Positions 37,080 to 51,081 of a stretch of 64,000 nucleotides of DNA are shown piece by piece. Origin of the DNA: Odobenus rosmarus divergens. Its lineage: Eukaryota; Chordata; Mammalia; Carnivora; Odobenidae. The stretch covers positions 3,431,940 through 3,495,939 of the forward strand of contig NW_004450303.1 in NCBI RefSeq assembly GCF_000321225.1, given 5' to 3'. The notes below the pieces were generated by a model. That model was not told the DNA's origin and searched no databases. It saw nothing but the letters and a program-made list of their open reading frames with translations. The translations under genes and the position numbers were made by a program. Every line of letters starts with the position of its first letter. The first letter of the stretch is position 1.

Positions 37080-37395
37080 ATTAAGTCTTTGTATTGATGT
37101 CCTGATTTTCACATTCTTTCTCCTCTATTTCTTTGTAGCTTGATTTTACTTGGGAGATGTCTTCACTTCATCTTCCAAATATTCTACTGATTCTTTTTTT
37201 CACTTTGGTTTACTATTTGCTCCTGTTATGGTCTGAATGATTCCTTTTATTCCTTTCTTATTTCATGCATGCAGTTGTCTCAGCTGTCCAGAGATTTTTT
37301 TTTTTTAATTCTCTGCATTTTCTCTTATGTCAATCCTTTTCTCTTTCTTTAATTTTCTCCTCTATTCTCTTCATTTCCTCTGTGTGTTTCTTTTG
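37080..37395 (-). mobile_element. Possible antisense L1 fragment
   Basis: T-rich text such as 'TCTTCCAAATATTCTACTGA' and 'TTTGGTTTACTATTTGCTCC' resembles antisense old L1. Weak call. Confidence 0.35.
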
Positions 37396-37413
37396 GCCTC
37401 TGCTTCTTTTTTC

Positions 37414-37615
37414 TTTTTTTTTTAAGATTTTATTTATTCATTTGAGAAAGACAGAGAGACAGAGAGAGCACAAGCAGGGGGAGAGTGAGAGGGAGAGGGA
37501 GAAGCAGACGCCCCGCTGAGCTGGAAGCCCAACATGGGGCTCGACCCCAGGGTCCTGAGATCATGACCTGAGCCGAAGGCGGACGCTTAACCATCTGAGC
37601 CACCCAGGCGCCCCA
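37414..37615 (-). repeat. CanSINE, minus strand
   Basis: Complete copy ending CCACCCAGGCGCCCC. Flanks share GGCCT(C/T)TGCTT... (37396-37413 and from 37617). Confidence 0.95.
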
Positions 37616-39851
<2,236 letters not shown>

Positions 39852-41015
39852 CTATGATAAAAGAAAGAAAAGAAAAAAAAACCTGCTTTAAAAGTTTAGA
39901 ATCCTATGTGCTATTCTTTGGGCACCTCTGAATTTTAGCAAAAGCCACTGACATCCTTGTGAGCTTTCCATACCCCACAATCCTCACTCATTACTATTGA
40001 CAAAAGTCATTTTAGTTACAAGGCTTTGCTCATGTTTTTATTCATCTCTATGTCTTTAAAGAAAAGGTCACAGAAGAGTACAATTTTATTATGCTTATAT
40101 TTTGCCATCCCATTCAAATTTCACTTTCCTGGTTTGTCAGAATAAAATGTTGGATTGCTATCAGACACTTGAAATAAAATATTTTCAGCTTTGCATTTAT
40201 TTTCTAAAACCATTTCTTTTAGTAGATATCCAATAGCATCCAGAATGCATTTAGTGAAATTTTCTTGAAAGCTGTTTTATAAAAGTGATTATATATGCTT
40301 CTTTACAATGAAGACCCATTTCCTCATGTTTAATATAGCATATAAGTTCCATGAAACAAGTGATTTGGAAAAAATAAAAGGTGATTGTAATGAAAGAATA
40401 ATAAAGTAACATTATTGCCAGTAATTCTTTAAGAAGATTTGGCTGAAGAGTTTTCCCGATTAGACTATTCATAGTTGGCTTAAAAAGGGGAAGAGTCAAA
40501 GATTTCAATCAAATTCTTGCTCACAATTTCTGGACTAATGTACAGAATGACATAGATTCATAGCCAGGTATATGTGTGGGTTTTGTACACAAGTATGTGA
40601 GCATAAGCACTACCTATGACTTTGTAATTTTCCCCTTAGATTTTTGAAGTAAGTGAATAAATTAAACATGCAGTCTTCGTTATAAGCGTGAGTAAAGTGA
40701 ACATTTTAGGAAGATTTTATTTCCACGGAAAATAGCCAAGGCTGGAGATATTCAGAGAAACTAAACACCAGTTTTCATCAATTTTTTTATTCCTTGAAAA
40801 CCAAATTACCAGTTAACAGAATATAATAGCCAAGCAATCACAAAGAATGTCTCCATAATATCAGGCCTGGTAGATTGCTTCTTTTGCAGGGTGGTCAAAT
40901 TCAGAGTAGTGAACGTTACAAATATTTATGTTCCCTTGATTATTATCTGTGCACTGAGACCCTTATCTTCTAACTGTAACTGAGGTTACATACCAGATAA
41001 TATTTTTTTTCTGCT
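39852..41015 (-). other. Intron 3 (3' end), unassigned
   Basis: The polypyrimidine tract (complement of 39856-39892) serves exon 4. Beyond that nothing is recognised. Confidence 0.45.
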
Positions 41016-41335
41016 TGCTAGGTGCCCCATGTATCTTCCAAAGTGACAATGGAACAGAGTTCACTTCAGCTTTTTACCACAAAGTTCACGATAATGTGGA
41101 AATCTCACCAGCCACAAGGATCTGCAGAACCTGTAAATGCGGATATATGAACAAGCTTCTCCCAGCCAAAGACAGGTCATCCTCTCTTAGCCTAGAGTTC
41201 AGAATGCCAAGAAGCATAGCTCCCTGGTCGATGGCCAGTTCTTGCATCCCTAATTACTCTGTAGTCTGTGCCTCAACCCTAATTACCGCCAAAGGAATAG
41301 GTGATCGGACTGAAGTCAGTTTCTCTCTGCCTTAA
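41015..41335 (+). pseudogene. Integrase-like fragment fused to repeat sequence
   Basis: An open frame of 106 codons starts GAPCIFQSDNGTEFTSAF. That peptide looks like the strand around the second catalytic Asp of a retroviral/transposon DDE integrase (pattern QSDNGxEF, also seen in domesticated integrase genes). The similarity ends after about 25 residues. The rest (CKCGYMNKLLPAKD and onwards) is unfamiliar, and its last third lies in a 111-bp segment repeated at 42700. No other integrase parts are visible nearby. It is most likely a retroposed or transposon-derived remnant, not a gene, and the origin is unassigned. Confidence 0.4.
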
Positions 41336-41394
41336 CTATAGGACAAAATGAAAGCAACTCCAGTTATAATGATACCAGCCAGGAAAAATAACTG
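41284..41394 (+). repeat. 111-bp direct repeat, copy 1
   Basis: Matches 42700-42810 with 9 differences and no gap by hand alignment. It begins TACCGCCAAAGGAATAGGTG and ends CAGGAAAAATAACTG. Confidence 0.9.
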
Positions 41395-42668
41395 ACAAGT
41401 AAGGAATTTCCTTTGGACCGATTCTTAAGATTTTTTATATATATACAATTATATATAATTGAGACAGTCTGCAAGTGTTCCCCACTGTGAGGCTAAAATA
41501 AAAGTACGTTTAAGCTACAGTATATGTAGTAAAATTTGGTTGAGTCTCCTGATCCTATGCTCTTGGTTTAATGATAATTTTATAGACATAATCTTGGATC
41601 TTCCAGGAACACTTTTTTTTTTGCTACAGGAATGAGCTAAAAAACAAAACACAACAGAACAAAAAACCCACAAAAACAAAAACCACCCAGGTATCCTTCA
41701 GTTTCTGTTTCTAAATTACACAAGGCAGAAATCAACTGTCACCTGTCACCGAGGCCAAATGTTATCCTATATCCATTGTGCTCTTTCTGTGAATAACCAG
41801 AAATATCTTTGTTTACAAACACATTTAGGTCTTCGGTTTAGGGCCAGGGTCCAAAGCAAAACTCAAAAATGACCATCTCCTGAAAGCCTAGAAACAGGTT
41901 TTAACAGTTCTCACAGTTTGGGTTTTAACCTGCCTGCAAATGAACATTGTTCTGCAAAGCTTCCCTATTAAACAACCAAATTCAGCATTTTGAAAATAAA
42001 TTTTTAAAGCTTATTCCTCATAGCCAGTGTATCCCATTTATACTGGGCAACCAATATTATTTGTGCGTCCTGATCATTTGTGAAAATGTGCAAAGAGTAA
42101 ATAAAATGACATAGTCAAATAATGCCACCTAAAAGAAGTCCTTGTAACTTGATTTGCAATAGCTTGCCTATACTAAATGACCGTGAACTAAAGCAGGAAA
42201 CAATTTTGCAAAATAGAGATAATGGATGTGTATGCAGCCCATGCAAAAAATTTTAAAATAGACTTACTAAAGTTGGTTTAAAATGCAATCATTCCTGACT
42301 ATATGTAAAATAAAGACTAATTGTTTTATTAATGGAATTCTCCCTATTCACCTGGGCTATGCCCTATGAGGGTGAAAATGTAGAAAGGTTATATGTGAGT
42401 AAAAAGAAAAAGACAACAATAAATATGAGATAATATATGTGAAAATGAAATAAATATTTATATTTCACATTTCTGAAAATCTAGACATGTATTGAATTCA
42501 TTCTTAAGTCTCTTAAGGCACCTAAATTGACTTTTATGTGGAATCATAAAATTTTAGGACAAAGACATTTAATGATTCTTTTCTCTACAAACTCCTACAG
42601 TAAAACCTTCAGAAGTTAATCTTATTTTTCATCATTTTTTCATGTTACATAATAAATAATATTTATTA
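41395..42668. other. Intron 3, unassigned
   Basis: No repeat or gene recognised. Confidence 0.4.
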
Positions 42669-42699
42669 TATGTTATACCATATTAGTATCAGCCCTATC

Positions 42700-42810
42700 T
42701 ACCGCCAAAGGAATAGGTGATCAGACTGAAGTCAGTTTCTCTCTGCCTTAATTACAGGAGAAAATGAAAGCAACTCCAGTTATAATGATGTTTGTCAGGA
42801 AAAATAACTG
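42700..42810 (+). repeat. 111-bp direct repeat, copy 2
   Basis: About 92% identical to 41284-41394. A 20-bp repeat (TATGTTATACCATATTAGTA, one mismatch) brackets it at 42669-42688 and 42851-42870. It therefore looks inserted, though the bracket is AT-rich. Confidence 0.85.
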
Positions 42811-42870
42811 GAAAGTTGTATGTTAACTACATGTTATATAGTTATATGTATATGTTATACTATATTAGTA

Positions 42871-43239
42871 TATTATTAATATTGTACAGTAACAGTGATG
42901 AAATATAGTTCTTATTTCATAATATAAAAAGACGAATTTTGACATTTCAGAAGTCAAAATTTCTTATTATTAGAATAGAAGGATACACTTTATTCTAATT
43001 AGTTTAATTTTTTAAGAAAACATTTTGCTGACAAGGTAAAGTTATATTTCATGTTTGGTTTTGAAATAAGTATCCATTAAAATGTAGTTTAAATTGCATC
43101 TGTATGTCACATAGTAAATAATAGAACTTACATTTGAAATCTTACGTTATGAGGTACAAAAAATAATAATTCCATTAGGCAAATTGTATAATGGTTTATA
43201 TACTAGACTCAGGAAGTAAGTCTTCTTAGGATGGAATCT
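42871..43239. other. Intron 3, unassigned
   Basis: AT-rich, nothing recognised. Confidence 0.4.
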
Positions 43240-43400
43240 CAACTCTCCCAGTGAGATAGCTTTCTAATCTCCCGTGTCTTGTTTTTTCTTCTGTAAAATA
43301 GAGAGAGTTACAATAGTACTTCCTCTCAGACAGGTGCTGTGAGCATTGGCTTGATCCACACAAAGTACTCAGAACTGCACTCATTAAATACTAGCTTTTA
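43240..43400 (+). repeat. MIR
   Basis: 'TCTTCTGTAAAATAGAGAGA' and 'CACAAAGTACTCAGAACTGC' match the MIR 3' half. Confidence 0.75.
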
Positions 43401-43739
43401 GAGCCTCAAAATTAAAATTCATATTAAGTACAAATTTGGTTATTTTTTCTCCTTATAAATTAGTTTTTGAAATAATAGGGGCATTTTGATATGCCATATA
43501 AGAATTTGGGGCAGATAATTATAATGTTGAACCTGGTGAATAATATCTTATGGAAAATTTTCAAACCAGTGTGATAAGCTTATCATTAACTTTTTGTATT
43601 AACTTTTGCGTTTCAACATTAATATATTTTTGTATTTCCTGTCTTTATTTAATTGCCCCTCCTCCCCTTCTCTCTATATAATTGGTTTGTGTTCCAAGGC
43701 CCTTTTCCATAATGGTAAATGTCGCTGCTTACATTTCAC

Positions 43740-43925
43740 TTTGTGCCAGATGTTTTACTAGTTGCTTCGTGGATTACTCCTGCCATCCTCATAGAAAATC
43801 TATGAGGTAGGGTATTATTATTTGCCCAATTTTACAGATGCGGACTATGGGACAAAGATAGGCCAAGTAACTTCAACATGATTACAGAGCTAATAGGTGG
43901 CAGAGTTGTAATCCAGACCCCTACA
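43740..43925 (-). repeat. MIR, minus strand
   Basis: Reverse MIR ('CTATGAGGTAGGGTATTATT', 'CCAATTTTACAGATGCGGAC', 'GCTAATAGGTGGCAGAGTTG'). Well preserved for its age. Confidence 0.88.
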
Positions 43926-44849
43926 TTCTGGTTTCAGAGCTTTAAAGGATACATTGCCTTGGATGCAAAACAACTGTTTTCTAAACTAATGCAAAGATTC
44001 TGGGTTTATGTGGTTTATGTTTGTGGTTTTTTGTTGTTGTTGTTTGTTTTGTTTCTTTTTTGATTTTTGTAAGGAATTTGGGGGGTTGCTGATCAACATC
44101 TTTACTGATAGGAAACTACACGCCCTATAACGAAATGTTATCCAGTTAAATCTAATACATGCCAGGTTGTCATTTTTCCAAAATAGGTACCCTGGGGAAA
44201 GACCAAACTCAGTAAAAATCACAACCCAGTGTAGCATCTAAAATAACATAGAATACAATATTCATCTTTGGCTGTATGGGGGAGTATAGGATTGCTAGAA
44301 ACTAACTAAAATGACCAATTAGAAAAAATGTAAGGAAAATAATCATCAAATGTTAACAAAAGTTGTTAAGTGCTTCTCTTCCCTCCGGTCTACAGTTCAG
44401 GTAAGTCTGAAGTTCCCTAGGGCTTTCAGGTCGTTTCCAATCCAGCAGACTTCTCTCACTTCTTCCTTTTCTCCCTGCCTTCTCACTTATTTCCTCCCTG
44501 TCCTCTCCTTGCTTCTCTGTTCCTTTCTGTCTCTGTGTCTGTCTTCCTCTTTCCTCCTCCACCACTCCCCCATACACGTACACGCGCACTGCTTCCCAAG
44601 TGGTTTTCGGTTGCATCCTTATAGAGCAAAGGAAACAGGTCTTTACAACACTTTCACTATTGATACCTTGATGTCTTTGTTTTTTTCTTTTCTTTATCCT
44701 ACACATTTCCATGTAGTTGAAATTATATTGGACATGTGTTTTTGCGTCTTTCATTTTCACTTAATGAATTTTATGCATTTTTTGTATTCTTCTTAATCAT
44801 CATTCCAATAGTTATATGATACATTTTTCTTTTCGTTCTTTTTTAGGTT
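43926..44849. other. Intron 3, unassigned; CT-rich tract
   Basis: Pyrimidine-rich low complexity at 44440-44580 produces long frames on both strands (44350-44796 plus, 44353-44760 minus). I regard these as composition artefacts. Confidence 0.5.
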
Positions 44850-45115
44850 TTTACTTAAATTCCAGCATAGTTAACATAGAGTGTAATATTAATTTCATGT
44901 GTACAATATAGTGATTCAACACTTCCATACAACACCGGGCGCTCATCACAACAAGTGTACTCCTTAATTCCCATCACCTATGTCACCCATCCCCTCACCC
45001 ACCTCCCCCATGGTAACCATCATTTTGTTTTCTACAGTTAAGGGTCTGTTTCTTGGTTTGCCCCTCTCTCTCGCTTTTTTTCTACCTTTGCTCCTTTGTT
45101 TTGTTGGTGCATTTT
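44850..45115 (-). mobile_element. L1 3' end, minus strand
   Basis: Reverse complement of the carnivore L1 3' UTR ('ATTTCATGTGTACAATATAG', 'GTGTACTCCTTAATTCCCAT', the CACCTCCCCCATGG block). 5'-truncated and in GLRA3 sense. Confidence 0.85.
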
Positions 45116-45849
45116 TCTTACACAAATAATTTTTCACGTGACTGATTAGGGTCTAGAACATACAGAATCATGGATTGGCAAAAAACTTAAATGTGTTGAT
45201 TTATTTACTATAATTAAACATCTTTTTTTATCATGTCTCTATAAATTTGAGCAAAAATTGGGAGTATAAAGTATTCTTAAAAATGAATATGTTAGGCATA
45301 TTTTCATAAAATAATATTTCTAAAAATACTTTTATTATAAAAATAATCACAAAATAGCACAAAAATAAATAATATCACTAGAGTATTTTTTCTAAACAAC
45401 TTGAATGCTTTCCAATGATTGTAAACATTTTCATATAAAATGATGATTATAGCGGAAACTATCACTGCCTTTTTTATTTATAACCTCACTTAATAAAAAT
45501 GGTTTTACAAATTCAACATTCAGGATACTAATTAATCTTTTGAAAAGATACTTTATTCAGGTTAAAGAACTCAGTTTCTATTACTGATTTTAAAATTGTT
45601 GATGATACTGTTGATGCTGTTATTGAAATGTATTTGAAAGCTATGCAATTCTTAACTTGACACAAATTTTGTCATACTACATCATTATCAATTATTTTCT
45701 GTAAAAGTAAAATATGTATGCTTAATGGCACATGCATATAGTTGAGCATGAGATAGATCATTTATTTTCGCTAAAAGTTCAATAGAATTTAGTCAAATTA
45801 AAAATATTAAAAGACCAATGTTAGTCTCAAATTTATTTAGATTCATTCA
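45116..45849. other. Intron 3, unassigned
   Basis: AT-rich, nothing recognised. Confidence 0.4.
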
Positions 45850-46390
45850 ACATATGTTTATCACATATTGCCAATCTGGAATTTAGTTCAGTGCTGATGA
45901 TACAATATTGAAAGATGGTCTCTTTCATTATGCTGTGGAAGATAGACTGTAAAGAGACAATTATCTTTCCACATAAAAGTGCTATGTTGGAGGCACACAC
46001 AGCATGCTATGGAAACATAAGGAAAGCATAGCTAATAGGGACCAAGGTGGAAGGATCGGGGAAGATTTCCTGGGGAAAATCTAATTGAGCTTGGTCTTCA
46101 AAATGAAAAAAAAAAAGTCTAGGCAAACGTTGGGAACATAATAAAACGTGTCTTGTATTTTGACACAAAATCCAGTAATCACTGTATTTTTATATGATTA
46201 ATACAGGAATTTGGCTGAGTTTTAGTATTATAATTTATTTTTTTTAATTTGATATCTACTGAATACCTTCTGTGTAGCAGGCATTGTGCTGAGGGTTATA
46301 AAGTTGAATTATGCATAATGCCTGTCACCTCCAGGCAAACAGTCTAGAAGAAAGGGAATGGGACACAACATGAATAAAAACAGAAGATAT
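45850..46390 (-). repeat. LINE2-like ancient fragments
   Basis: 'GGAAGATTTCCTGGGGAAAA' with 'TTGAGCTTGGTCTTCAAAAT' (46050-46100) and 'TGTGTAGCAGGCATTGTGCT' (46270 region) resemble antisense L2 3' sequence. Confidence 0.5.
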
Positions 46391-46539
46391 GGAAGGAATA
46401 TAGTATGAAAATAAGAACTTTACTGATTTTTACCTGGTTTTAGTCTTCTTTTAAAAAAATAAAATAGAATGAAGAGTGTGAGGAAACAAGGCTTGATGTG
46501 CAAGAAATATAGACATAGATACAAATATAGATGAAAAAT

Positions 46540-47690
46540 GTATTTATAAAGGACTTGTGCTTCCAACATAATGGTAGGCTAGACACATAGAGGGCCCTTC
46601 TCCTGCACATTATTTTCTGGATAAAGGAAAAAATACACACTTTTAAAAAGTTTGTTGTCTTACAAGAATATAAAGGATTCTTCAAAGACAAAAATAGTAA
46701 CAAAAATAAGAGTGAGCTAAAGCCAAACTAAAAGCAGTGGTGGTAAGCAAATACAAATGCTTAGATTGGGAAACCGAGTCTTGCACCACCACAAGATGGA
46801 AAAACCGAACCTGTGACTAAGGATTCATTAATTAGACCCTCAAGAACATCATAGATTAAGTTCAACCAAATATGTGTTTATAACCACAACAATAATTTAC
46901 TACAGACAAAAGAAAGTAGACATGAGCCTGTGGGGAATTCAGTGGAAATTCCACATCAAAAATATGAGATAAACAGGTAAAATGTATTTAAGGAAATAAA
47001 AGGTAAATTCTGCATAATGACCAAGAATATTTGAAAAATAATAAAATAATAATAAAAAGAAAATACAATTGTTGAAATTAAAGACTTAATGGGTGTGTTA
47101 AAGCATATAAGAAACTTCGGAACAAAGAATCTGAGGAGACTGTAGAGCTGGAAAAATGTCCCAGACGTAAATAGTGGGAGAAAAGGAGAGAGGGGGCGCC
47201 TGGGTGGCTCAGTCGTTAAGCGTCTGCCTTCGGCTCAGGTCATGATCCCAGGGTCCTGGGATCGAGCCCCGCATGGGGCTCCCTGCTTGGCAAGAAGCCT
47301 GCTTATCCCTCCCCCACTCCCCCTGCTTGTGTTCCCTCTCTTGCTGTGTCTCTGTCAAATAAATAAATAAAAATCTTTAAAAAAAAGATAAAAAAGAAAA
47401 AAGAAAAGCAGAGAGAAAATGAAAAAAAAAAAAGGGTTAAGAGACTTTCAAGATAAAATGGGAAAGTCTAAAGTAATCTACATCTAATTGAGATCCCAGA
47501 AGGATGAAATAGAATAGCAAAAGCCAATAGAGAAAATGATAAGAATTTTGCAGAACAAACAAAAGAAACTAATGCAAAGATACAGGGAACTCAAACTACC
47601 AATAAAGGTAAATAAAAAGAAGTCTATATGAAGACTTTATATTAAAACTGTAGAATATCAAAGACAAAGAAAATATATTTAAAAGAATCA
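46540..47690 (+). mobile_element. Old L1/HAL1-like 5' (ORF1 region) fragment
   Basis: The 47470-47680 block ('TCTACATCTAATTGAGATCC', 'ATAAAAAGAAGTCTATATGA', 'GTAGAATATCAAAGACAAAG') matches the ORF1 region of L1M/HAL1 elements. A CanSINE interrupts it. The upstream limit is approximate and there is no open frame. Confidence 0.55.
47193..47401 (+). repeat. CanSINE, plus strand, well conserved
   Basis: Head GGCGCCTGGGTGGCTCAGTC is near consensus. A 14-bp duplication (AGAAAAGGAGAGAG, one mismatch) lies at 47179-47192 and 47402-47415. Confidence 0.96.
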
Positions 47691-48300
47691 CCTTTCTACT
47701 GCCAAACAATATCCCATCATATGGAACACCACATTTTATTTATCCAGTCATCAAAATAAATGGAATACTGATACATGCTGCAACATGGATGAATCTTGTA
47801 AATACTATGCTAAAAAAGCCAGTCACACAAGACTCTGTTGTATAATTCCATGTATATATAAAATGTTCACATTAGACAAACCTATGGTAAGAGAAAGCAG
47901 ATTAGTAGTTGGGGAGAGGTGGGGAAGGACTGCTAAAGTGTACGTGGTTTCTTTTGGGGCGATAAATGTTCAAAAATCGTTGTGGTGATGGTTGCACAAC
48001 TGTGTGAGTACCCTAAGTGTCATTTAATTATAGACTTAAAAGGATGAATTGTATGATATGTGTATGGTATGTATATAATTACCTTTTTAAAAAAAACTTA
48101 TTTACTTTGAGAGAGAGAGAAAGAGCAGGGGGAGAGGCAAAGTGAGAGAGAGACTCCCCAAATGACTCCCTGTTGAATGTGGAGCCTGACCGGGGCTCGA
48201 TCCCACAACCCCTGAGATCATGACCTGAGCCAAAACAAAGAGTCAGATGCTTAACCGACTGAGACACCCAGGTGCCCCATAATTACCTTTATTGGAAAAT
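47691..48300 (+). mobile_element. L1 3' end, plus strand
   Basis: 'TGGTGATGGTTGCACAACTG' and 'CTGCAACATGGATGAATCTT' are standard old L1 3' landmarks. A CanSINE splits the last bases (48087-48278). Confidence 0.75.
48087..48278 (-). repeat. CanSINE, minus strand
   Basis: Reverse-oriented copy. Duplication ATAATTACCTTT at 48075-48086 and 48279-48290. Confidence 0.95.
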
Positions 48301-48699
48301 ACTGAGACTGGTGGCAGACTTTGCATCAATAATGAAATCCACAATATAGTGGGTTAACATAATCAAAATATTAAGACAATATTATAGTTAATTTGATTAT
48401 TGTACTCAGTAATCTTTCCAAATTGAAAGTGAAAGAAAGTCATTAAAGTAAAACAGTTTTCTTTTGAACATTTATAAAATGGACTTTTAATTAATGAACT
48501 TCAGAAGGACAGAATTAAAAAAAAAAAACCCACAGAATGCTGTTCTTAAGTGCAGACAGAAATGAACAGGAAACTGGCAAACTTTGATGCAAATTTGACT
48601 AGACTTCTATATAAAAAATTGCTATGAATGCATAATTTATGGGGTTGAAATGAACTGAAATATTGAAAAAACAATATCACATGCTAAGACTGATCACAT
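48301..48699. other. Intron 3, unassigned
   Basis: Nothing firm. May be L1-derived. Confidence 0.3.
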
Positions 48700-50166
48700 A
48701 AGATATATAAAAATAAATCTTTAAAACCGTGAGACTCTTACCTAGAACATTTTCTAATTTCTTGAAAACTTAAGTAAATCAATAAACGGGGGAGATGCCA
48801 TGTTTATGTAAAGAAAGAAGAAATGTTATAAAGGTAACAATTATTTGCAAACTAGTTGCTAGATTCAATGTCATTTTTGTCAAAACAAAACAATTTTTTG
48901 AGGAAACTGATGAGCTAATTCTATAATTTATATAGAGCACCACTGAAGGTCTAGGATAGCCAAGGCCTTACTCTTAGAGAAGAAGAAAAAAGTAGAGGGA
49001 CTTCCTGTAGTAGGTATTTAAAATGATTATAAAGCAGTAGAACATTATGGTTGGTGCAAAGACAAACTGACCAATGGGACAAAATGAGGAGTCTAAACAA
49101 CCTTTATCTGATATATAAAGGAAGTAGAGTTGTAGATCAGTGATGCACACATGGATTACTTAACACATGGTTTTACTTATAACAAAAATGTTCAATTCTA
49201 TCCCAACAATAACACTCAAAAAAACAAGTTTGGATGTATTAAAAGTTCAAATAAGATGGGTTAAAAAAGTAGAAAGAAAACATAGTTGAGTATTATAGCC
49301 TTGAGGTAGGGTAGATTCTTTAAAAAACACAATAGTAATGACCATAAAATAAAGATTAATAAATTCTATGATGTCAAAAATTAAGAAATTCTACTCATTA
49401 AAAGGCCCCTTAAGGATAATGAAAAGCCAAACCATACTGGAAGACGATATTTGCCCCACAGGTATAACTGATAGCTGGCTATTGCCAAGCTATAAAAGAT
49501 CTCAGACTAGTCACTGAGAAAAAGACAAAAAACTGAGTAGAAAAATAGTCAAAAGAAGACACATTTCAATGGGCAAAGATTACAAATGTCCAAGAATTGC
49601 GTGAAAAAATGTTGAAACCCACTGATAAGCAAAGAAGTGCAAAATTAAGAATTAATAAGATACCATATTTGTACCAAAGGGCTTGTTAAAAATAAAAAGT
49701 TTGATGATATCAGAATTTGGCATGAATGTGGAGGAAAATGATACCATATACATTACTGTTGAAAGTAGGAAAAGGTGGGAAAGATTGACATTGTACTGTA
49801 AATTAGATATATGAATACTCAAGAGACCAATATTTTAGTTCTAAGTATAAAGTTTAAACTCTTGCACATGTGCACCAGAAGACATAACACAAAAATATTT
49901 ATAGTGGTGCTGTTAGCTATAGTAAAAAACAAAACAAAACTGGGAACCAATCCAAATATCCATTGACAGGAAAGTGGATAATAAATTATGATATGTCAAC
50001 AAAATTAGATATTACACAGCAGTGACATGGGTTGATACTGCTATTTACAGTAATGAGGATAAATCTTAAATTTAGGGAAAACAGAGTGTCAAAAATATGC
50101 TATGGCACTATTTTTTTAAAATTCAAAACCAGGCAATCTTTCTCTATTTATCCATCATCTGTCTAC

Positions 50167-50199
<33 letters not shown>

Positions 50200-50420
50200 A
50201 AAATTGTGAGGGCAAACAAGGGAATTAGAAACACAAGATTCTTGATCGTGGTTACCTAGGGAGATACTAGGGGAATGGGGTTGGGGTGGATTATACAGGT
50301 ATGTTTAATGTTGGTAATGTTTCTGTTCTGAAGTTAGGTGGTGGTTTCAGTAGTTTTTGTTTTATTAAATTATACCATGTCACTTACATATATTATGTAA
50401 TTATATACCAAAATATTGAT
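48700..50420 (+). mobile_element. Old L1 ORF2/3' UTR fragment
   Basis: Decayed ORF2 and 3' UTR text (49560-49680 with 'TCAATGGGCAAAGATTACAA'; 49890-49980 with 'AACCAATCCAAATATCCATT'). No open frame. A (CTAT)n run sits within it. The 5' limit is uncertain. Confidence 0.6.
50162..50199. repeat. (CTAT)n microsatellite
   Basis: About nine tetranucleotide units, nearly pure. Confidence 0.95.
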
Positions 50421-50583
50421 ATCTGAATATGAAATGAATCATTGGAAATGCTCATTGGAACTCTCTATTCATTTGTGGGAAATACGCTACACATTGTGGT
50501 GTTTTGCCATTGATACACTTTTTGTAATATATTTTATAATTTTTACCACTTACTATTAGCATCTTTTTATTGCACATCTTATA

Positions 50584-51036
50584 TGTTGTGGTGGGTGGAG
50601 GGATGGCCCAAAGATATGCACATCATAATCCCCAGAATCCATGAATGTTCATCCTAATTTAGCAAAAGAGATTTTGCAGATGTGATTACAAACCTAGAAA
50701 TGGAATGATCCAGGTGGGCCCAATGTGATTACAATGATGCTTATAAGTGAAAGAGAAGCAGAGTCAACATCAGAGTAAAGTGATGTGGGATTGACTTGGG
50801 TTTCGATAAAGGAAAGGGGCTATGAGCCAAAGGCAGCCTCTAGAAGCTGTACAGGGCAAGGGAATGGATTCACTCCTAGAGCTCCCCAAAGGAACATAGA
50901 TAGCTCGGCAGGCACCTTGATTTTTGCTCTGTAAAATCGATTTTGGACTTCTAACCTCCGGAATTGTAAGAGAATGCATTGGTGTTGCTAATCCACTAAT
51001 TTGGTAACACTTTCTTAAGACAGCAATAAAGAAACC

Positions 51037-51038
<2 letters not shown>
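50584..51038 (+). repeat. MLT1-type MaLR LTR, plus strand
   Basis: A full-length-looking solo LTR beginning TGTTGTGGTGGG. Hallmarks are 'AGATTTTGCAGATGTGATTA', 'CCAGGTGGGCCCAATGTGAT', 'GCAGCCTCTAGAAGCTGTAC' and 'GGACTTCTAACCTCCGGAAT'. The subfamily is not assigned. Confidence 0.88.

Positions 51039-51039
<1 letters not shown>

Positions 51040-51079
<40 letters not shown>
51040..51079. repeat. (TA)n microsatellite
   Basis: About 20 pure TA units at the end of the MLT1 LTR. Confidence 0.97.

Positions 51080-51081
<2 letters not shown>

Noticed and set aside
44350..44796. Longest non-repeat open frame on the plus strand (148 codons) with an opposing 135-codon frame
   Set aside because: It lies over a pyrimidine-rich low-complexity tract, which lengthens frames on both strands. 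The peptide is Ser/Leu/Phe-rich with no domain.
50162..50199. Tetranucleotide repeats as a possible CRISPR-like array
   Set aside because: Simple (CTAT)n microsatellite, with no spacers and in vertebrate DNA.
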